The notes below the pieces were generated by a model. The model made no database searches. It worked only from the letters and a program-made list of their open reading frames with translations, and was not told the origin of the DNA. The position numbers were made by a program, and so were the translations under genes. 64,000 bases of DNA from Cohaesibacter marisflavi (GTDB taxonomy: Bacteria; Pseudomonadota; Alphaproteobacteria; Rhizobiales; Cohaesibacteraceae). The stretch spans positions 657,727-721,726 of the forward strand of contig NZ_FOVR01000001.1 of the NCBI RefSeq assembly GCF_900115225.1. Reading direction: 5' to 3'. Positions 1-8,679 of the stretch are shown here, piece by piece (positions within the stretch are counted from its first letter, which is position 1; each line of letters opens with the position of its first letter).

Positions 1-269
1 AGCGCCGTCTGCACAGCAACCTTGTCTATGATTTACGCTCCCTTGTTGGAGAGCGCGCCCCTGATGTTGCTCGCCGAATCGCTGGCCTCATAGACGGTCT
101 CTACCTTCGCTATGCCCTCGATGGCACGGACAATATGGGACATGAGGCCGGTGAGCATGTGCTCAGGGCCCTGGCTGCTGAATGTACCGAAATCCACGAA
201 AATGAAGATTTATCCATCGAAGAGGCTGACCCAAGCCCGATGGATCCAATTGCCAAACCGCAGGAGTAA
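1..269 (+). CDS. betI: BetI transcriptional repressor, C-terminal part (5' end outside window)
   Basis: Only the last ~88 codons are present; the frame is open from the left edge to TAA at 267-269. The translated end contains [16 protein letters not shown] and [10 protein letters not shown], which match the ligand-binding C-terminal region of the TetR-family repressor BetI. BetI controls choline-to-betaine genes in response to choline. The AGGAG that precedes betB (262-266) lies inside the last codons of this gene, so betI and betB are almost certainly co-transcribed. The DNA-binding N-terminus cannot be inspected here. Confidence 0.85.
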   Translation, partial: RRLHSNLVYDLRSLVGERAPDVARRIAGLIDGLYLRYALDGTDNMGHEAGEHVLRALAAECTEIHENEDLSIEEADPSPMDPIAKPQE

Positions 270-274
270 TTTGC

Positions 275-1735
275 ATGAGCATGGTTTTTCAACCACCCGC
301 AAGCCATTTTGTGAATGGGCAATATGTTGAAGACGATACCGGAGTGCCCATTCCGGTCATCTATCCGGCAACGGGTGAAGAGATCGCGCGTGTCTATGCT
401 GCGACTCCTTCCATCATCGATCAGGCTATCGCCTCAGCCACCGCAGCGCAGAAACAATGGGCCGCTCTTTCTGGCACCGAACGGGGCAGGGTGCTTACCC
501 GCGCTGCCCATATCATGTGGGAGCGCAATCAGGAGCTTTCCGAAATTGAAACCCACGATACCGGCAAGCCGCTATCCGAAACCCTGATTGCCGATGCGGC
601 CTCCGGTGCAGATGCTCTGGAATATTTCGGCGGACTGGCCGGAACCCTGACAGGCGAATATATCCCGGTTGCCGGGGACGACTTTGTCTACACCCGCAGG
701 GAACCGCTTGGGGTTTGCGTCGGGCTCGGAGCCTGGAACTATCCTATTCAGATCGCCTCATGGAAGGCCGCTCCAGCCCTGGCGTGCGGGAATGCCATGA
801 TCTTCAAACCCTCCGAGGAAACCACGCTGACAGCGCTGAAGTTGGCAGAAATCCTGAAGGAAGCCGGAGCGCCGGCGGGCCTTTTCAATGTTATTCAGGG
901 TTATGGCGAAGTCGGGGCCGCGCTTGTTGAAGATCCGCGCATTGCCAAGGTGTCGCTCACCGGTTCGGTGCCAACCGGGCAAAAGGTTTATGCAAGCGCA
1001 GCATCTACGCTCAAACACGCAACCATGGAATTGGGCGGCAAATCTCCGATCATCATCTTTGACGATGCCGATTTGGAAAATTCCGTGTCCGCTGCCATCA
1101 ATGGCAACTTCTATTCCACCGGACAAATTTGCTCGAATGGCACGCGTGTTTTCGTGCAAAGTGGCATCAAGGATGCCTTCCTTGCGCGCCTGACCGAGCG
1201 GATGAAAGGGGCCGTCATTGGAGATCCGATGAATGAGGCCACCACAATCGGCCCCATGATTTCCGAAAAACAGCGCTCCATCGTAGAAGGCTACATCAAG
1301 AAAGGCATAGAAGAAGGCGCGCGCCTCGTTGCTGGCGGTAACACCATCTCTGGTGACGGCTACTATATGGAGCTGACCGTTTTTGCCGACGTGATGGACG
1401 ATATGACCATCGCCCGCGAAGAGATTTTCGGCCCCGTCATGTCGGTTCTCTCCTTCGAGAGCGAAGAAGAAGCCATCCTGCGGGCCAATGATACCGCCTT
1501 CGGCTTGGCCGCCGGGGTCTTTACCAAAGATCTAAGCCGGGCCCATCGCGTGGCCGCGCAGTTTGAAGCCGGTACCTGCTACATCAACACCTACAATCTT
1601 ACACCAGTGGAAGCACCCTTCGGCGGCATAAAAATGTCCGGCGTTGGCCGCGAGAATTCCAAGACTGCCGTCGAACATTATAGCCAGATTAAGTCTGTTT
1701 ACGTGTGTATGGGCGACACGGAGGCGCCGTTTTAA
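275..1735 (+). CDS. betB: Betaine aldehyde dehydrogenase
   Basis: A 486-residue NAD(P)-dependent aldehyde dehydrogenase that oxidises betaine aldehyde to the osmoprotectant glycine betaine in the cytosol. Catalytic features are visible: the oxyanion Asn in GAWNYP (Asn155), Lys178 in FKPS, the general base Glu252 in ELGGKSP and the nucleophile Cys286 in [10 protein letters not shown]. Length is normal for BetB. The start at 275 has AGGAG eight bases upstream. It sits between betI and betA and its stop overlaps the betA start (TAATG), giving a betIBA operon. The family assignment is firm; substrate specificity is supported mainly by the operon. Confidence 0.95.
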   Translation: MSMVFQPPASHFVNGQYVEDDTGVPIPVIYPATGEEIARVYAATPSIIDQAIASATAAQKQWAALSGTERGRVLTRAAHIMWERNQELSEIETHDTGKPLSETLIADAASGADALEYFGGLAGTLTGEYIPVAGDDFVYTRREPLGVCVGLGAWNYPIQIASWKAAPALACGNAMIFKPSEETTLTALKLAEILKEAGAPAGLFNVIQGYGEVGAALVEDPRIAKVSLTGSVPTGQKVYASAASTLKHATMELGGKSPIIIFDDADLENSVSAAINGNFYSTGQICSNGTRVFVQSGIKDAFLARLTERMKGAVIGDPMNEATTIGPMISEKQRSIVEGYIKKGIEEGARLVAGGNTISGDGYYMELTVFADVMDDMTIAREEIFGPVMSVLSFESEEEAILRANDTAFGLAAGVFTKDLSRAHRVAAQFEAGTCYINTYNLTPVEAPFGGIKMSGVGRENSKTAVEHYSQIKSVYVCMGDTEAPF

Positions 1736-3390
1736 TGCAAGCTGATTATGTAATTATCGGGTCCGGTTCTGCCGGCAGCGCAACCGCTTATCGTCTCGCG
1801 GAAGCGGGCAAATCCGTCATCGTCATCGAGCAGGGGGGAACCGATATCGGGCCTTTCATCCAGATGCCTGCCGCCTTGTCCTATCCCATGAATATGCCGA
1901 TCTATGATTGGGGATTCGCCAGCGAGCCAGAACCCTATCTTGGCGGGCGCAGCCTCGTTACGCCGCGCGGTAAGATTATTGGTGGCACGTCTTCCATCAA
2001 CGGTATGGTCTATGTGCGCGGGCATGCTTGCGACTATGATCATTGGGATGAAAATGGCGCTACTGGCTGGTCCTATGCTGATGTGCTTCCTTATTTCAAA
2101 CGCATGGAAAACTGGCATTCGGGCGGCCATGGGGGTGATCCTGAATGGCGCGGCAAGAACGGTCCGCTGCATGTGACCCGTGGTCCGCGTGACAATGTGC
2201 TGATCAAAGCCTTTGAGCAGGCCGGCAAAGACGCCGGCTACGAAATGACCGCCGATTACAACGGCGAAAAGCAGGAAGGCTTCGGCCCACTGGAAGCCAC
2301 TATCTGGAAGGGTGACCGTTGGTCATGCGTCAAGGCTTATCTCAAACCGGCCATGAAGACGGGCCGTTGTGAGTTGGTCAAAGCGTTCGCCCAGAAGATT
2401 GTGATCGAAGATGGGCGTGCCAAGGGCGTAGAGGTGCTGCGTAAGGGCAAGACCGAGGTCATCACGGCCAACAGCGAGGTGATCGTTGCTGCGTCCTCCA
2501 TCAATTCCCCCAAGCTGCTCATGCTTTCGGGCATTGGTCCAGCGGAGGAACTGAAGAGCCACGGAATTGATGTAATCGCCGATCGCCCCGGCGTTGGCAA
2601 GAATCTGCAGGATCATCTGGAACTCTATATCCAGCAAGCCTGCACCAAGCCGATCACCCTGTACAAATACTGGAACCTCTTCGGCAAGGGCCTTGTGGGA
2701 GCACAATGGCTCTTCACCCGCACCGGTCTTGGCGCATCCAACCAGTTTGAAAGTGGTGCCTTTGTGCGCTCGGCTGCCGGGGTCAAATATCCAGATATTC
2801 AGTTCCACTTCCTGCCAATCGCCGTGCGCTATGATGGGCAAGTGGCAGCCGAAGGCCATGGCTTCCAGGCTCATGTTGGCCCGATGCGCTCCAAATCGCG
2901 TGGCGAGGTAACGCTTAAGTCCGCAGATCCGAAAGAAGATCCTCGCATTCTGTTCAACTATATGTCTCATGAGGATGACTGGCGCGACTTCCGCATTTGC
3001 ATCGAATTGACCCGTGAACTGTTTGGGCAGGATGCCTTTGCGCCTTATCGGGGCAAGGAAATCCAGCCAGGCTCTCATGTGACGAGCGAAGAGGACCTCA
3101 ACGAGTTTATTCGCTCCAATGTCGAGAGCGCATTCCATCCGTGCGGCACGTGCAAGATGGGCGCAAAAGATGATCCCATGGCCGTGGTTGATCCTGACCT
3201 CAAGGTGATCGGTGTCGAAGGGCTGCGCGTGGCTGACAGCTCCATCTTCCCACAGATTAACAACGGCAACCTCAATGGGCCTTCTATCCTCGTTGGAGAA
3301 AAGGCTGCCGATCACATTCTTGGCAAAATGCTGTCCCGTGATGAGGCTGAGCCATGGATTCACCCAGATTGGCAAACCAGCCAGCGATAG
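1735..3390 (+). CDS. betA: Choline dehydrogenase (GMC oxidoreductase)
   Basis: A 551-residue FAD-dependent GMC-family oxidoreductase that oxidises choline to betaine aldehyde, usually at the inner membrane. The N-terminus has the dinucleotide-binding motif IIGSGSAGS (residues ~7-15); the GMC signature [20 protein letters not shown] follows near residue 80. The active-site His lies in [12 protein letters not shown] and the closing motif is NGNLNGPSI. The ATG at 1735 shares a base with the betB stop and has GGAG upstream; an in-frame ATG 30 bases earlier lies within betB and would add residues not typical of the family. Last gene of the operon, followed by a terminator. Confidence 0.95.
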   Translation: MQADYVIIGSGSAGSATAYRLAEAGKSVIVIEQGGTDIGPFIQMPAALSYPMNMPIYDWGFASEPEPYLGGRSLVTPRGKIIGGTSSINGMVYVRGHACDYDHWDENGATGWSYADVLPYFKRMENWHSGGHGGDPEWRGKNGPLHVTRGPRDNVLIKAFEQAGKDAGYEMTADYNGEKQEGFGPLEATIWKGDRWSCVKAYLKPAMKTGRCELVKAFAQKIVIEDGRAKGVEVLRKGKTEVITANSEVIVAASSINSPKLLMLSGIGPAEELKSHGIDVIADRPGVGKNLQDHLELYIQQACTKPITLYKYWNLFGKGLVGAQWLFTRTGLGASNQFESGAFVRSAAGVKYPDIQFHFLPIAVRYDGQVAAEGHGFQAHVGPMRSKSRGEVTLKSADPKEDPRILFNYMSHEDDWRDFRICIELTRELFGQDAFAPYRGKEIQPGSHVTSEEDLNEFIRSNVESAFHPCGTCKMGAKDDPMAVVDPDLKVIGVEGLRVADSSIFPQINNGNLNGPSILVGEKAADHILGKMLSRDEAEPWIHPDWQTSQR

Positions 3391-3428
3391 GGCATTGGTC
3401 TGCCAAGGATAGTCCTAAGCGAATAAGT

Positions 3429-3464
3429 AAGGCCGACGCGCACAAGCTGCTGTCGGCCTTTTTT
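3429..3464 (+). terminator. Rho-independent terminator after betA
   Basis: GGCCGAC (3431-3437) pairs with GTCGGCC (3452-3458) around a 14-base loop and is followed directly by six T residues. It lies ~40 bases after the betA stop and closes the betIBA operon. Confidence 0.8.
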
Positions 3465-3587
3465 CAATCTAGAGCGCAAATTCAGTCCTCCTCACACGAA
3501 ATTCAGCATTTGCATTCAAGTGGAGTTTGTGAGAAACGATCCCGACACCAAAGCCCTCAACAATAAATCCGATGGAATAAAGCGGAA

Positions 3588-4577
3588 ATGACCGAAAAGC
3601 AGCAAGACCATTTCGAAGTCAAAGGCCAAATCTTCTCTGTTGCGCCCATGATGGAGTGGACGGATCGGCATTGTCGGTATTTCCATCGGCTGCTTTCAAA
3701 GAAGGCTTTGCTTTACACTGAAATGGTAACTGCGCCTGCTGTTATTCATGGCGACAGGGCGCATCTGATCGGGTTTGATGACGCGGAGCATCCTGTGGCG
3801 CAGCAGCTCGGGGGCTCGGATCCTGAGCAATTGGCCGAGGCAACACGAATTTGCGCCGACTTTGGCTATGATGAAATCAACCTCAATGTGGGGTGTCCGT
3901 CAGATCGCGTGCAGTCCGGCATGTTTGGGGCTTGCCTGATGGCTGAGCCGGATCTTGTTGCTCGCTGTGTTGAGGCGATGAAGAAGGTGACGGATGTGCC
4001 CATCACCGTTAAATGCCGCATCGGGATTGACGACCAAAATGAAGAAGAAGCGCTCGATATTTTGGTCGACAAGGTTCTTGAGGCGGGCTGCGACGGACTG
4101 ACAGTGCATGCGCGCAAGGCTTGGCTGCAGGGGCTGAGCCCGAAGGAAAACCGGGATATTCCGCCTCTGAATTATGATCGAGTCTATCGTCTTAAACAGC
4201 GGCTGCCGAACGTGCATATCGCGATCAATGGCGGCATTAAGACACTGGAAGACTGTGCGGAGCATTTCCAGCATGTCGATGGTGTGATGCTAGGACGTGC
4301 GGCTTATCAAAGCCCTGCTCTGTTGGCGCGAGTGGATTGTGATTTGTTCGGGGAAGGGGAGCCGGTTGACCCATTTGCCGCAGCTGAAGGCATGATCCCC
4401 TATATCGATGCGCATATCGCGCGGGGTGGCCGCGCCAGTCAGGTGACGCGGCACATGATTGGCCTGTTTCAAAGTCGCCCGGGCGCCAAACGCTGGCGCC
4501 AGATTCTGACCGTGGAATCGGTCAAGCCCGGCGCAACATCAGACCTCGTGCTTGAGGCGCTCAAGGCCTTGCGCTGA
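3588..4577 (+). CDS. dusA: tRNA-dihydrouridine synthase A
   Basis: A 329-residue FMN-dependent Dus protein that reduces uridines in the tRNA D-loop (DusA modifies positions 20/20a in E. coli). The N-terminus APMMEWTDRHCRYFHRLLS is characteristic of DusA rather than DusB or DusC. The catalytic cysteine is Cys103 in NLNVGCPS; VKCRIGIDD, TVHARKAWLQGLSPKENR and INGGI follow in the order expected of the TIM barrel. Single gene with its own promoter region after the bet terminator. The ribosome-binding site is weak (AAAGCGGAA just before ATG). Confidence 0.93.
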   Translation: MTEKQQDHFEVKGQIFSVAPMMEWTDRHCRYFHRLLSKKALLYTEMVTAPAVIHGDRAHLIGFDDAEHPVAQQLGGSDPEQLAEATRICADFGYDEINLNVGCPSDRVQSGMFGACLMAEPDLVARCVEAMKKVTDVPITVKCRIGIDDQNEEEALDILVDKVLEAGCDGLTVHARKAWLQGLSPKENRDIPPLNYDRVYRLKQRLPNVHIAINGGIKTLEDCAEHFQHVDGVMLGRAAYQSPALLARVDCDLFGEGEPVDPFAAAEGMIPYIDAHIARGGRASQVTRHMIGLFQSRPGAKRWRQILTVESVKPGATSDLVLEALKALR

Positions 4578-4600
4578 TGGTGTAAATCAGGAAAGGAATT

Positions 4601-5287
4601 TCAGCGAGACATCGTCAAGCGATCTCCGCTGACAGACCAACTGCCCAAACGATCCAGATAGCTCATGCCCAGTAGACTTTCGCGCAGGGCCCCGTCCTGC
4701 GCCACCATCGCGCGGACATTGTTGGCCTGAAGACCTCCGACCGAAATGCTATCCAGAACAATGGGGGCCGTGAAGGTGCGCCCGTTTGCCGTGCTGACAG
4801 GGGCGATATAATTGAGGCGCGCCGTATCGATCCCTATCGCTTCTGCATCGTCTCTGGTCAAGACTACGGCGCTGGCCCCGCTATCAACAAGCATCGAAAG
4901 AGAGGAGCCATTGACATCCGCACTCACCTGAAAATGACCACCGGCAGAGCGCCGGAAAGATACGCTGCCATCGCTCGAAACCATTGCCGAGCCGGGCACC
5001 AATTCGCCCGTTACGCGGCTGACCAGCATGCGAGCATCGTCCTTGAAACTGTAACCAAGCACCAGCAAGAGGCCCAAAGCGGCCCACAAGACAAGATACT
5101 TAAGGGATTTCAATGGAGGCGCGCTGCGTCGGGAGCCGCGTCCCGATAGCAGAAACAGCAGCAATGTCGAAAGCACAGCGACGCTGCCTATGGCTTCGAT
5201 CGGATAGCCAAATAGTTCGCCGGACTGATGATTATACATCAGTATGGCCACTGCTGTGACGACAATCCCCATCAGCGCATAGAACAT
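4601..5287 (-). CDS. Membrane-anchored retropepsin-like (clan AA) aspartic protease
   Basis: A 228-residue protein with about three hydrophobic segments (residues ~1-18, 33-47, 64-79) followed by a soluble retropepsin-like domain containing LVDSGASAVVLT (active-site Asp135) and, near the end, LLGMSYLDRLGSW. This matches the single-domain clan AA proteases common in alphaproteobacteria, which would dimerise and probably act in the periplasm. Substrates are unknown. An in-frame ATG at 5323 is possible, but the ATG at 5287 has a strong GGGGAG nine bases upstream. It lies downstream of cobS on the same strand and may be co-transcribed with it. Confidence 0.75.
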   Translation of the reverse strand: MFYALMGIVVTAVAILMYNHQSGELFGYPIEAIGSVAVLSTLLLFLLSGRGSRRSAPPLKSLKYLVLWAALGLLLVLGYSFKDDARMLVSRVTGELVPGSAMVSSDGSVSFRRSAGGHFQVSADVNGSSLSMLVDSGASAVVLTRDDAEAIGIDTARLNYIAPVSTANGRTFTAPIVLDSISVGGLQANNVRAMVAQDGALRESLLGMSYLDRLGSWSVSGDRLTMSR

Positions 5288-5380
5288 AAAATATCTCCCC
5301 GGTAACTCTCTGTACCCTGCCATATAGGGATTGGATCATGTCAAATCCATGGGGAGGGCAAATGTGGGCGTGATCTGTCG

Positions 5381-6244
5381 TCACCCGATGGAGGCAAACA
5401 GCAGAAGGCCAATGCCGAAGAAGATCTCGCCCACCTGCTGTGAAGCTCCCAATACATCGCCGGTCTGACCCTTGATATGGTGATTTGCCAGCTTGACCAT
5501 CATCAGGCTTGCCAGAACAATCATGACGAAGGCAGAAATGCCTGAGGCCAACCCGAAATTAGGCACAATCAATAGACCCGTCGCTAGCGCTCCCATGGCG
5601 ATGGAGATGGCATAAGTGCGCGTGGAAGGGGCTCCCAGACCCGCAGAAAGCCCGTTCATGCGAGCCGCTGGCAACGTGTGCCATACATGCATAAGCGGCA
5701 CGCGAGAGACGACACCAGCCGCAAGATAGGCAAGGCCTCCTCGAGTTACACCATAATTTTCAAAGAGATAATAGACGATGCTAATGCGCATCAAGAGTGA
5801 CATGCAAAGGGCGGTGGCGCCATAGCTACCGAGCCGGCTGTCCTTCATGATTTCTAGCTTGCGCGCAATGGTATGCCCGCCCCAGAAGCCGTCCGCTACA
5901 TCAGCTAGCCCGTCCTCGTGCAATCCGCCAGTTACGATCGACATGGAGAGAATGGTCATGCAGGCAAGCAGAAAAGAGGGGAGCGGCGCCGTCCATGCCA
6001 AGGCATCAAAAAGTGTCGCTGGAATCAGGGCGAAAAAGGCCAGAAACAAGCCAATGAGAGGCATAGCCCGCGCTGTGCGGTGCATCGAGGGCATCCCTTC
6101 GCTGGGCTTACCCAAAAATCCGGGAACCGGGAGGCGGGTGAAAAAGGCAAAACAATCCAGAATATCCTGCCACCAACCCTGAATATATCGAATAACGCTC
6201 ATAAGAAGAGAAGGCTTTCCATTTGGCGTGGACATTTCCGGCAT
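5381..6244 (-). CDS. cobS: Adenosylcobinamide-GDP ribazoletransferase (cobalamin synthase)
   Basis: A 287-residue polytopic inner-membrane enzyme that joins adenosylcobinamide-GDP with alpha-ribazole (or its phosphate) in the last steps of cobalamin synthesis. Family motifs are FFTRLPVPGF near the N-terminus, GGLHEDGLADVADGFWGG in the middle and GQTGDVLGASQQVGEI near the C-terminus. The ATG at 6244 is chosen because AAGGGAGG lies just upstream; the frame extends 38 codons further but that stretch looks non-coding. Divergent from cobT, which makes its alpha-ribazole-phosphate substrate. Confidence 0.92.
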   Translation of the reverse strand: MPEMSTPNGKPSLLMSVIRYIQGWWQDILDCFAFFTRLPVPGFLGKPSEGMPSMHRTARAMPLIGLFLAFFALIPATLFDALAWTAPLPSFLLACMTILSMSIVTGGLHEDGLADVADGFWGGHTIARKLEIMKDSRLGSYGATALCMSLLMRISIVYYLFENYGVTRGGLAYLAAGVVSRVPLMHVWHTLPAARMNGLSAGLGAPSTRTYAISIAMGALATGLLIVPNFGLASGISAFVMIVLASLMMVKLANHHIKGQTGDVLGASQQVGEIFFGIGLLLFASIG

Positions 6245-6502
6245 TTGATCCTCCCTTAGGACCTTTCGTGACAATTGCGTATTGCTCAGTGACAGACCGC
6301 TCAGTATATCTCGTGGCAAGAATGATCCGAAATGAGCAAATTCGGCAAGGAGAGGCAAGCGCTTTTCGCAAGACTATGCTAAACGCAAGATAACACTGTG
6401 ACTTGTGAGCCCTAAGTGGCTGGATTCGGATACTCAGCTTTATCGGCCGTCGCCTACCACCACCGCGACCGGTGTTCAAAACAATCTAAAAGGTAGAATA
6501 AA

Positions 6503-7516
6503 ATGATTCCTACTTCCTCCGCTCTCCCTTTTGATGACATCTTGGCATTGCTGGACAAGATGCCGGAGCCAGATGAAGAGCTGCGCGCCAAAGTTCGTGA
6601 GAGAGAAGCGTCTCTGACCAAGCCAGCTGGCTCTCTTGGCAAGCTTGAAGAACTGGCTGAATGGGTTGCTGTCTGGCAGAATCGCGAAAAGCCGCAGATT
6701 CTCCGTCCGCTCGTTGGCGTTTTTGCCTGTCAGCATGGCATCGCGAAACACGGCGTTTCTGCATTCCCGAATGAGCTGAACCAGCTGATGGTCGACAATT
6801 TCAGCCAGGGTGGCGCTGCAATCAACCAGCTCTGCACGGCCTATGATCTTGGCCTCAAGGTTTTCGACCTCGCCATTGAGCATCCAACTGGCGACATCAC
6901 TGTCGAACCGGCCATGTCAGAGAAAGACTGCGTCGCAACCATGGCATATGGTATGGAAGCGATTGCAGGCGGTACGGACTTGTTGTGCCTTGGCGAAATG
7001 GGCATTGGCAATACGACCATTTCAGCCGCCCTGTTTACGGCTCTGTTTGGTGGTTCCGCTGAAGACTGGTGTGGTCGTGGCTCAGGGGTTGACGACAAGG
7101 GCATCCAGCTGAAAGTGGATCTCGTCAACAAGGCTCTGGAAACCCACAAGGATCATCTCGACAAGCCTCTCGAAGTGCTTGCACGCCTCGGTGGTCGTGA
7201 GTTTGCAGCTATGGCCGGTGCCGTTCTTGCTGCCCGCATCAACAATGTCCCAGTAATTGTCGATGGCTTCAACACCACTGCGGCTGTGGCCGTGCTTCAC
7301 AAGCTTGACCCGCGCGCGCTGGATCATTGCATCTTCTCCCATTGTTCTGCTGAAGGTGCCCATCGTCGCGCTCTTGATGCCATGGGTAAAACAGCTTTGC
7401 TCGATCTGGGCATGCGTCTTGGTGAAGGCACCGGCGCTGCAATGGCTGCAGGTGTTGTCAAGGCAGCCTGTCAGGCTCATAACGGCATGGCAACATTTGC
7501 AGATATCGGCCTTTAA
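6503..7516 (+). CDS. cobT: Nicotinate-nucleotide--dimethylbenzimidazole phosphoribosyltransferase
   Basis: A 337-residue enzyme that transfers phosphoribose from nicotinate mononucleotide to 5,6-dimethylbenzimidazole, giving alpha-ribazole phosphate for the lower ligand of cobalamin. Conserved stretches include TKPAGSLGKLE near the N-terminus, CLGEMGIGNTT in the centre and RLGEGTGAAMA with the proposed catalytic base around Glu308. Length is typical. It is transcribed divergently from cobS across 258 bases. I saw no B12-box core in that gap, so regulation by a cobalamin riboswitch is not supported. A hairpin terminator follows. Confidence 0.93.
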   Translation: MIPTSSALPFDDILALLDKMPEPDEELRAKVREREASLTKPAGSLGKLEELAEWVAVWQNREKPQILRPLVGVFACQHGIAKHGVSAFPNELNQLMVDNFSQGGAAINQLCTAYDLGLKVFDLAIEHPTGDITVEPAMSEKDCVATMAYGMEAIAGGTDLLCLGEMGIGNTTISAALFTALFGGSAEDWCGRGSGVDDKGIQLKVDLVNKALETHKDHLDKPLEVLARLGGREFAAMAGAVLAARINNVPVIVDGFNTTAAVAVLHKLDPRALDHCIFSHCSAEGAHRRALDAMGKTALLDLGMRLGEGTGAAMAAGVVKAACQAHNGMATFADIGL

Positions 7517-7549
7517 TCCTAAGGTTCAGCTAGGACTTTTCAAACCAAT

Positions 7550-7579
7550 ACAAAGCCGGCCGCGTGCCGGCTTTGTTGT
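7550..7579 (+). terminator. Hairpin terminator after cobT
   Basis: ACAAAGCCGGC (7550-7560) pairs perfectly with GCCGGCTTTGT (7566-7576) around a five-base loop, 33 bases after the cobT stop. The T-run (TTGTT) is weak, but the 11-bp stem is strong. It separates cobT from the leader of the EamA transporter. Confidence 0.65.
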
Positions 7580-7666
7580 ATCTAGCCACAGTCAAGTCGA
7601 AAGCCGCGTCGCCAGATTTACAAAAACGAGAGGGACTGCTAACTTCCTTTTTAGCCTATCCATGTT

Positions 7667-7798
7667 CAGCTAGGGTTCCGCTGCCTTTGGCAGGTCTGGA
7701 CCGAGCGCTGCTAAGAGCCCAAGTGGGCAGACACCTGAAAGATCAAAAGACTAGGGGGGATGGAAAGGGCACGCTAGACGTGCGCCCATTTTAGTCTT
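7667..7798 (+). promoter_or_regulatory. ykkC-family-like riboswitch leader of the EamA transporter gene
   Basis: The 5' half carries the hallmarks of ykkC-class aptamers: CTAGGGTTCCG (7670-7680), a perfect hairpin CTGCC-TTT-GGCAG (7681-7693), then GTCTGGACCGAG (7694-7705). A second hairpin (GCCC/GGGC, around 7716-7728) leads to GACACC, where canonical members have GACACGG. The aptamer closes with CTAG (7751-7754), able to pair with CTAG at 7670-7673. The usual GGGATAAAAGCCC segment is replaced by a divergent GATCAAAAGACTAG. A terminator follows at 7767-7792. A possible promoter is TTTACA (7617-7622), 17 bases, TAACTT. ykkC relatives sense guanidine, ppGpp, PRPP or nucleotides; the ligand here is not assignable by eye. 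Confidence 0.65.
7767..7792 (+). terminator. Riboswitch expression-platform terminator
   Basis: GGGCACG (7767-7773) pairs with CGTGCGCCC (7779-7787), with a two-base bulge and loop CTAGA, followed by ATTTT. It lies 20 bases upstream of the transporter start, as expected of a premature terminator. AAGACTA (7747-7753), within the aptamer's 3' strand, is exactly complementary to TAGTCTT (7792-7798), which suggests mutually exclusive pairings. Confidence 0.6.
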
Positions 7799-7812
7799 GA
7801 AAGGTTTTTCTC

Positions 7813-8667
7813 ATGTCCCTTCTTGGATTCATGCTTGTCTTGGCTGCCGCTTTTTGCCATGCCACCTGGAATTTCTTCGTTAAACGCATCAATGCCGGAC
7901 CAGAACTGGTGTGGACGTTCTCCGCTATAACGGTGGTTATCTATAGCCCGTTGGCGGTGTATTTCTTTCTGCAAATGCCAGCCTTCAATACGCTCAATAT
8001 CAGCTTCATCATCGGTAGCTGCATTTTGCATCTGGGCTATTTCCTTCTGCTGCAAAAAGGATATCGAACAGGAGATCTTTCTGTCGTCTATCCCACGGCC
8101 CGCGCCACAGGCCCCATGCTCTCAACGATCTTTGCTGTTGTCATTCTTGGCGAGCAGGCAACAATACAGGGCGCATTGGGCGCGCTGGTCATCATCTTCG
8201 GTGTGTTGATGTTGGCTGGTGGCTTAAAGATTAAGTCGATGGCACAAGCGTCGTCCTTGATGTTTGGGGTTGGAGCTGGGGTGCTGATCGGTAGCTACAC
8301 AGTCTGGGATGCCTATGCAGTGTCCGTGCTCGCTTTGCCGCCGTTGCTGCTCGACTATAGCTCAAGTCTCGGGCGGTCCATTCTTCTGGCGCCCGTCGCA
8401 GCAAAGCGCGCAGGGGCCGTCAAAAAGATCTGGCAGGAGCATAAAGCTGGCCTGCTGGTCATCGCGATTTTCAATCCCTTGGCCTATATTCTCGCGCTTG
8501 TTGCTATGACATTTACGCCCGTCATTTACATCGCGCCAATAAGGGAGGTTAGCGTTGTCCTGTCGGTACTATTGGGAAGTCTGCTCCTTGGCGAGGGCAA
8601 TTTGAAAGATCGCCTTATTTGGTCCTGCATGATCCTTCTGGGGGTATCGATTTTGGCGAGTGCCTGA
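7813..8667 (+). CDS. EamA/DMT-superfamily transporter (riboswitch-controlled)
   Basis: A 284-residue very hydrophobic protein with about ten predicted membrane segments in two EamA-like halves. The first half contains PTARATGPMLS and FAVVILGEQ, the second APIREVSVVLSVLLGSLLLGE; such repeat ends are typical of drug/metabolite transporters. Start at 7813 has AAAGG upstream. Substrate is not visible in the sequence. The ykkC-like leader implies expression only when a small metabolite is bound, so export of that metabolite or a related compound is a reasonable inference. It is not the short SMR/Gdx type normally linked to guanidine riboswitches. Confidence 0.85.
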   Translation: MSLLGFMLVLAAAFCHATWNFFVKRINAGPELVWTFSAITVVIYSPLAVYFFLQMPAFNTLNISFIIGSCILHLGYFLLLQKGYRTGDLSVVYPTARATGPMLSTIFAVVILGEQATIQGALGALVIIFGVLMLAGGLKIKSMAQASSLMFGVGAGVLIGSYTVWDAYAVSVLALPPLLLDYSSSLGRSILLAPVAAKRAGAVKKIWQEHKAGLLVIAIFNPLAYILALVAMTFTPVIYIAPIREVSVVLSVLLGSLLLGEGNLKDRLIWSCMILLGVSILASA

Positions 8668-8679
8668 GGGGAGAAACGA

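Noticed and set aside
2323-3375. 350-codon frame on the minus strand opposite betA
   Set aside because: Shadow of the GMC oxidoreductase gene; no domain or plausible start signal.
6245-6502. Cobalamin riboswitch between cobS and cobT
   Set aside because: Looked for a B12-box core on both strands; only a weak partial match to AGCCACT was seen on the minus strand, without the surrounding structure.
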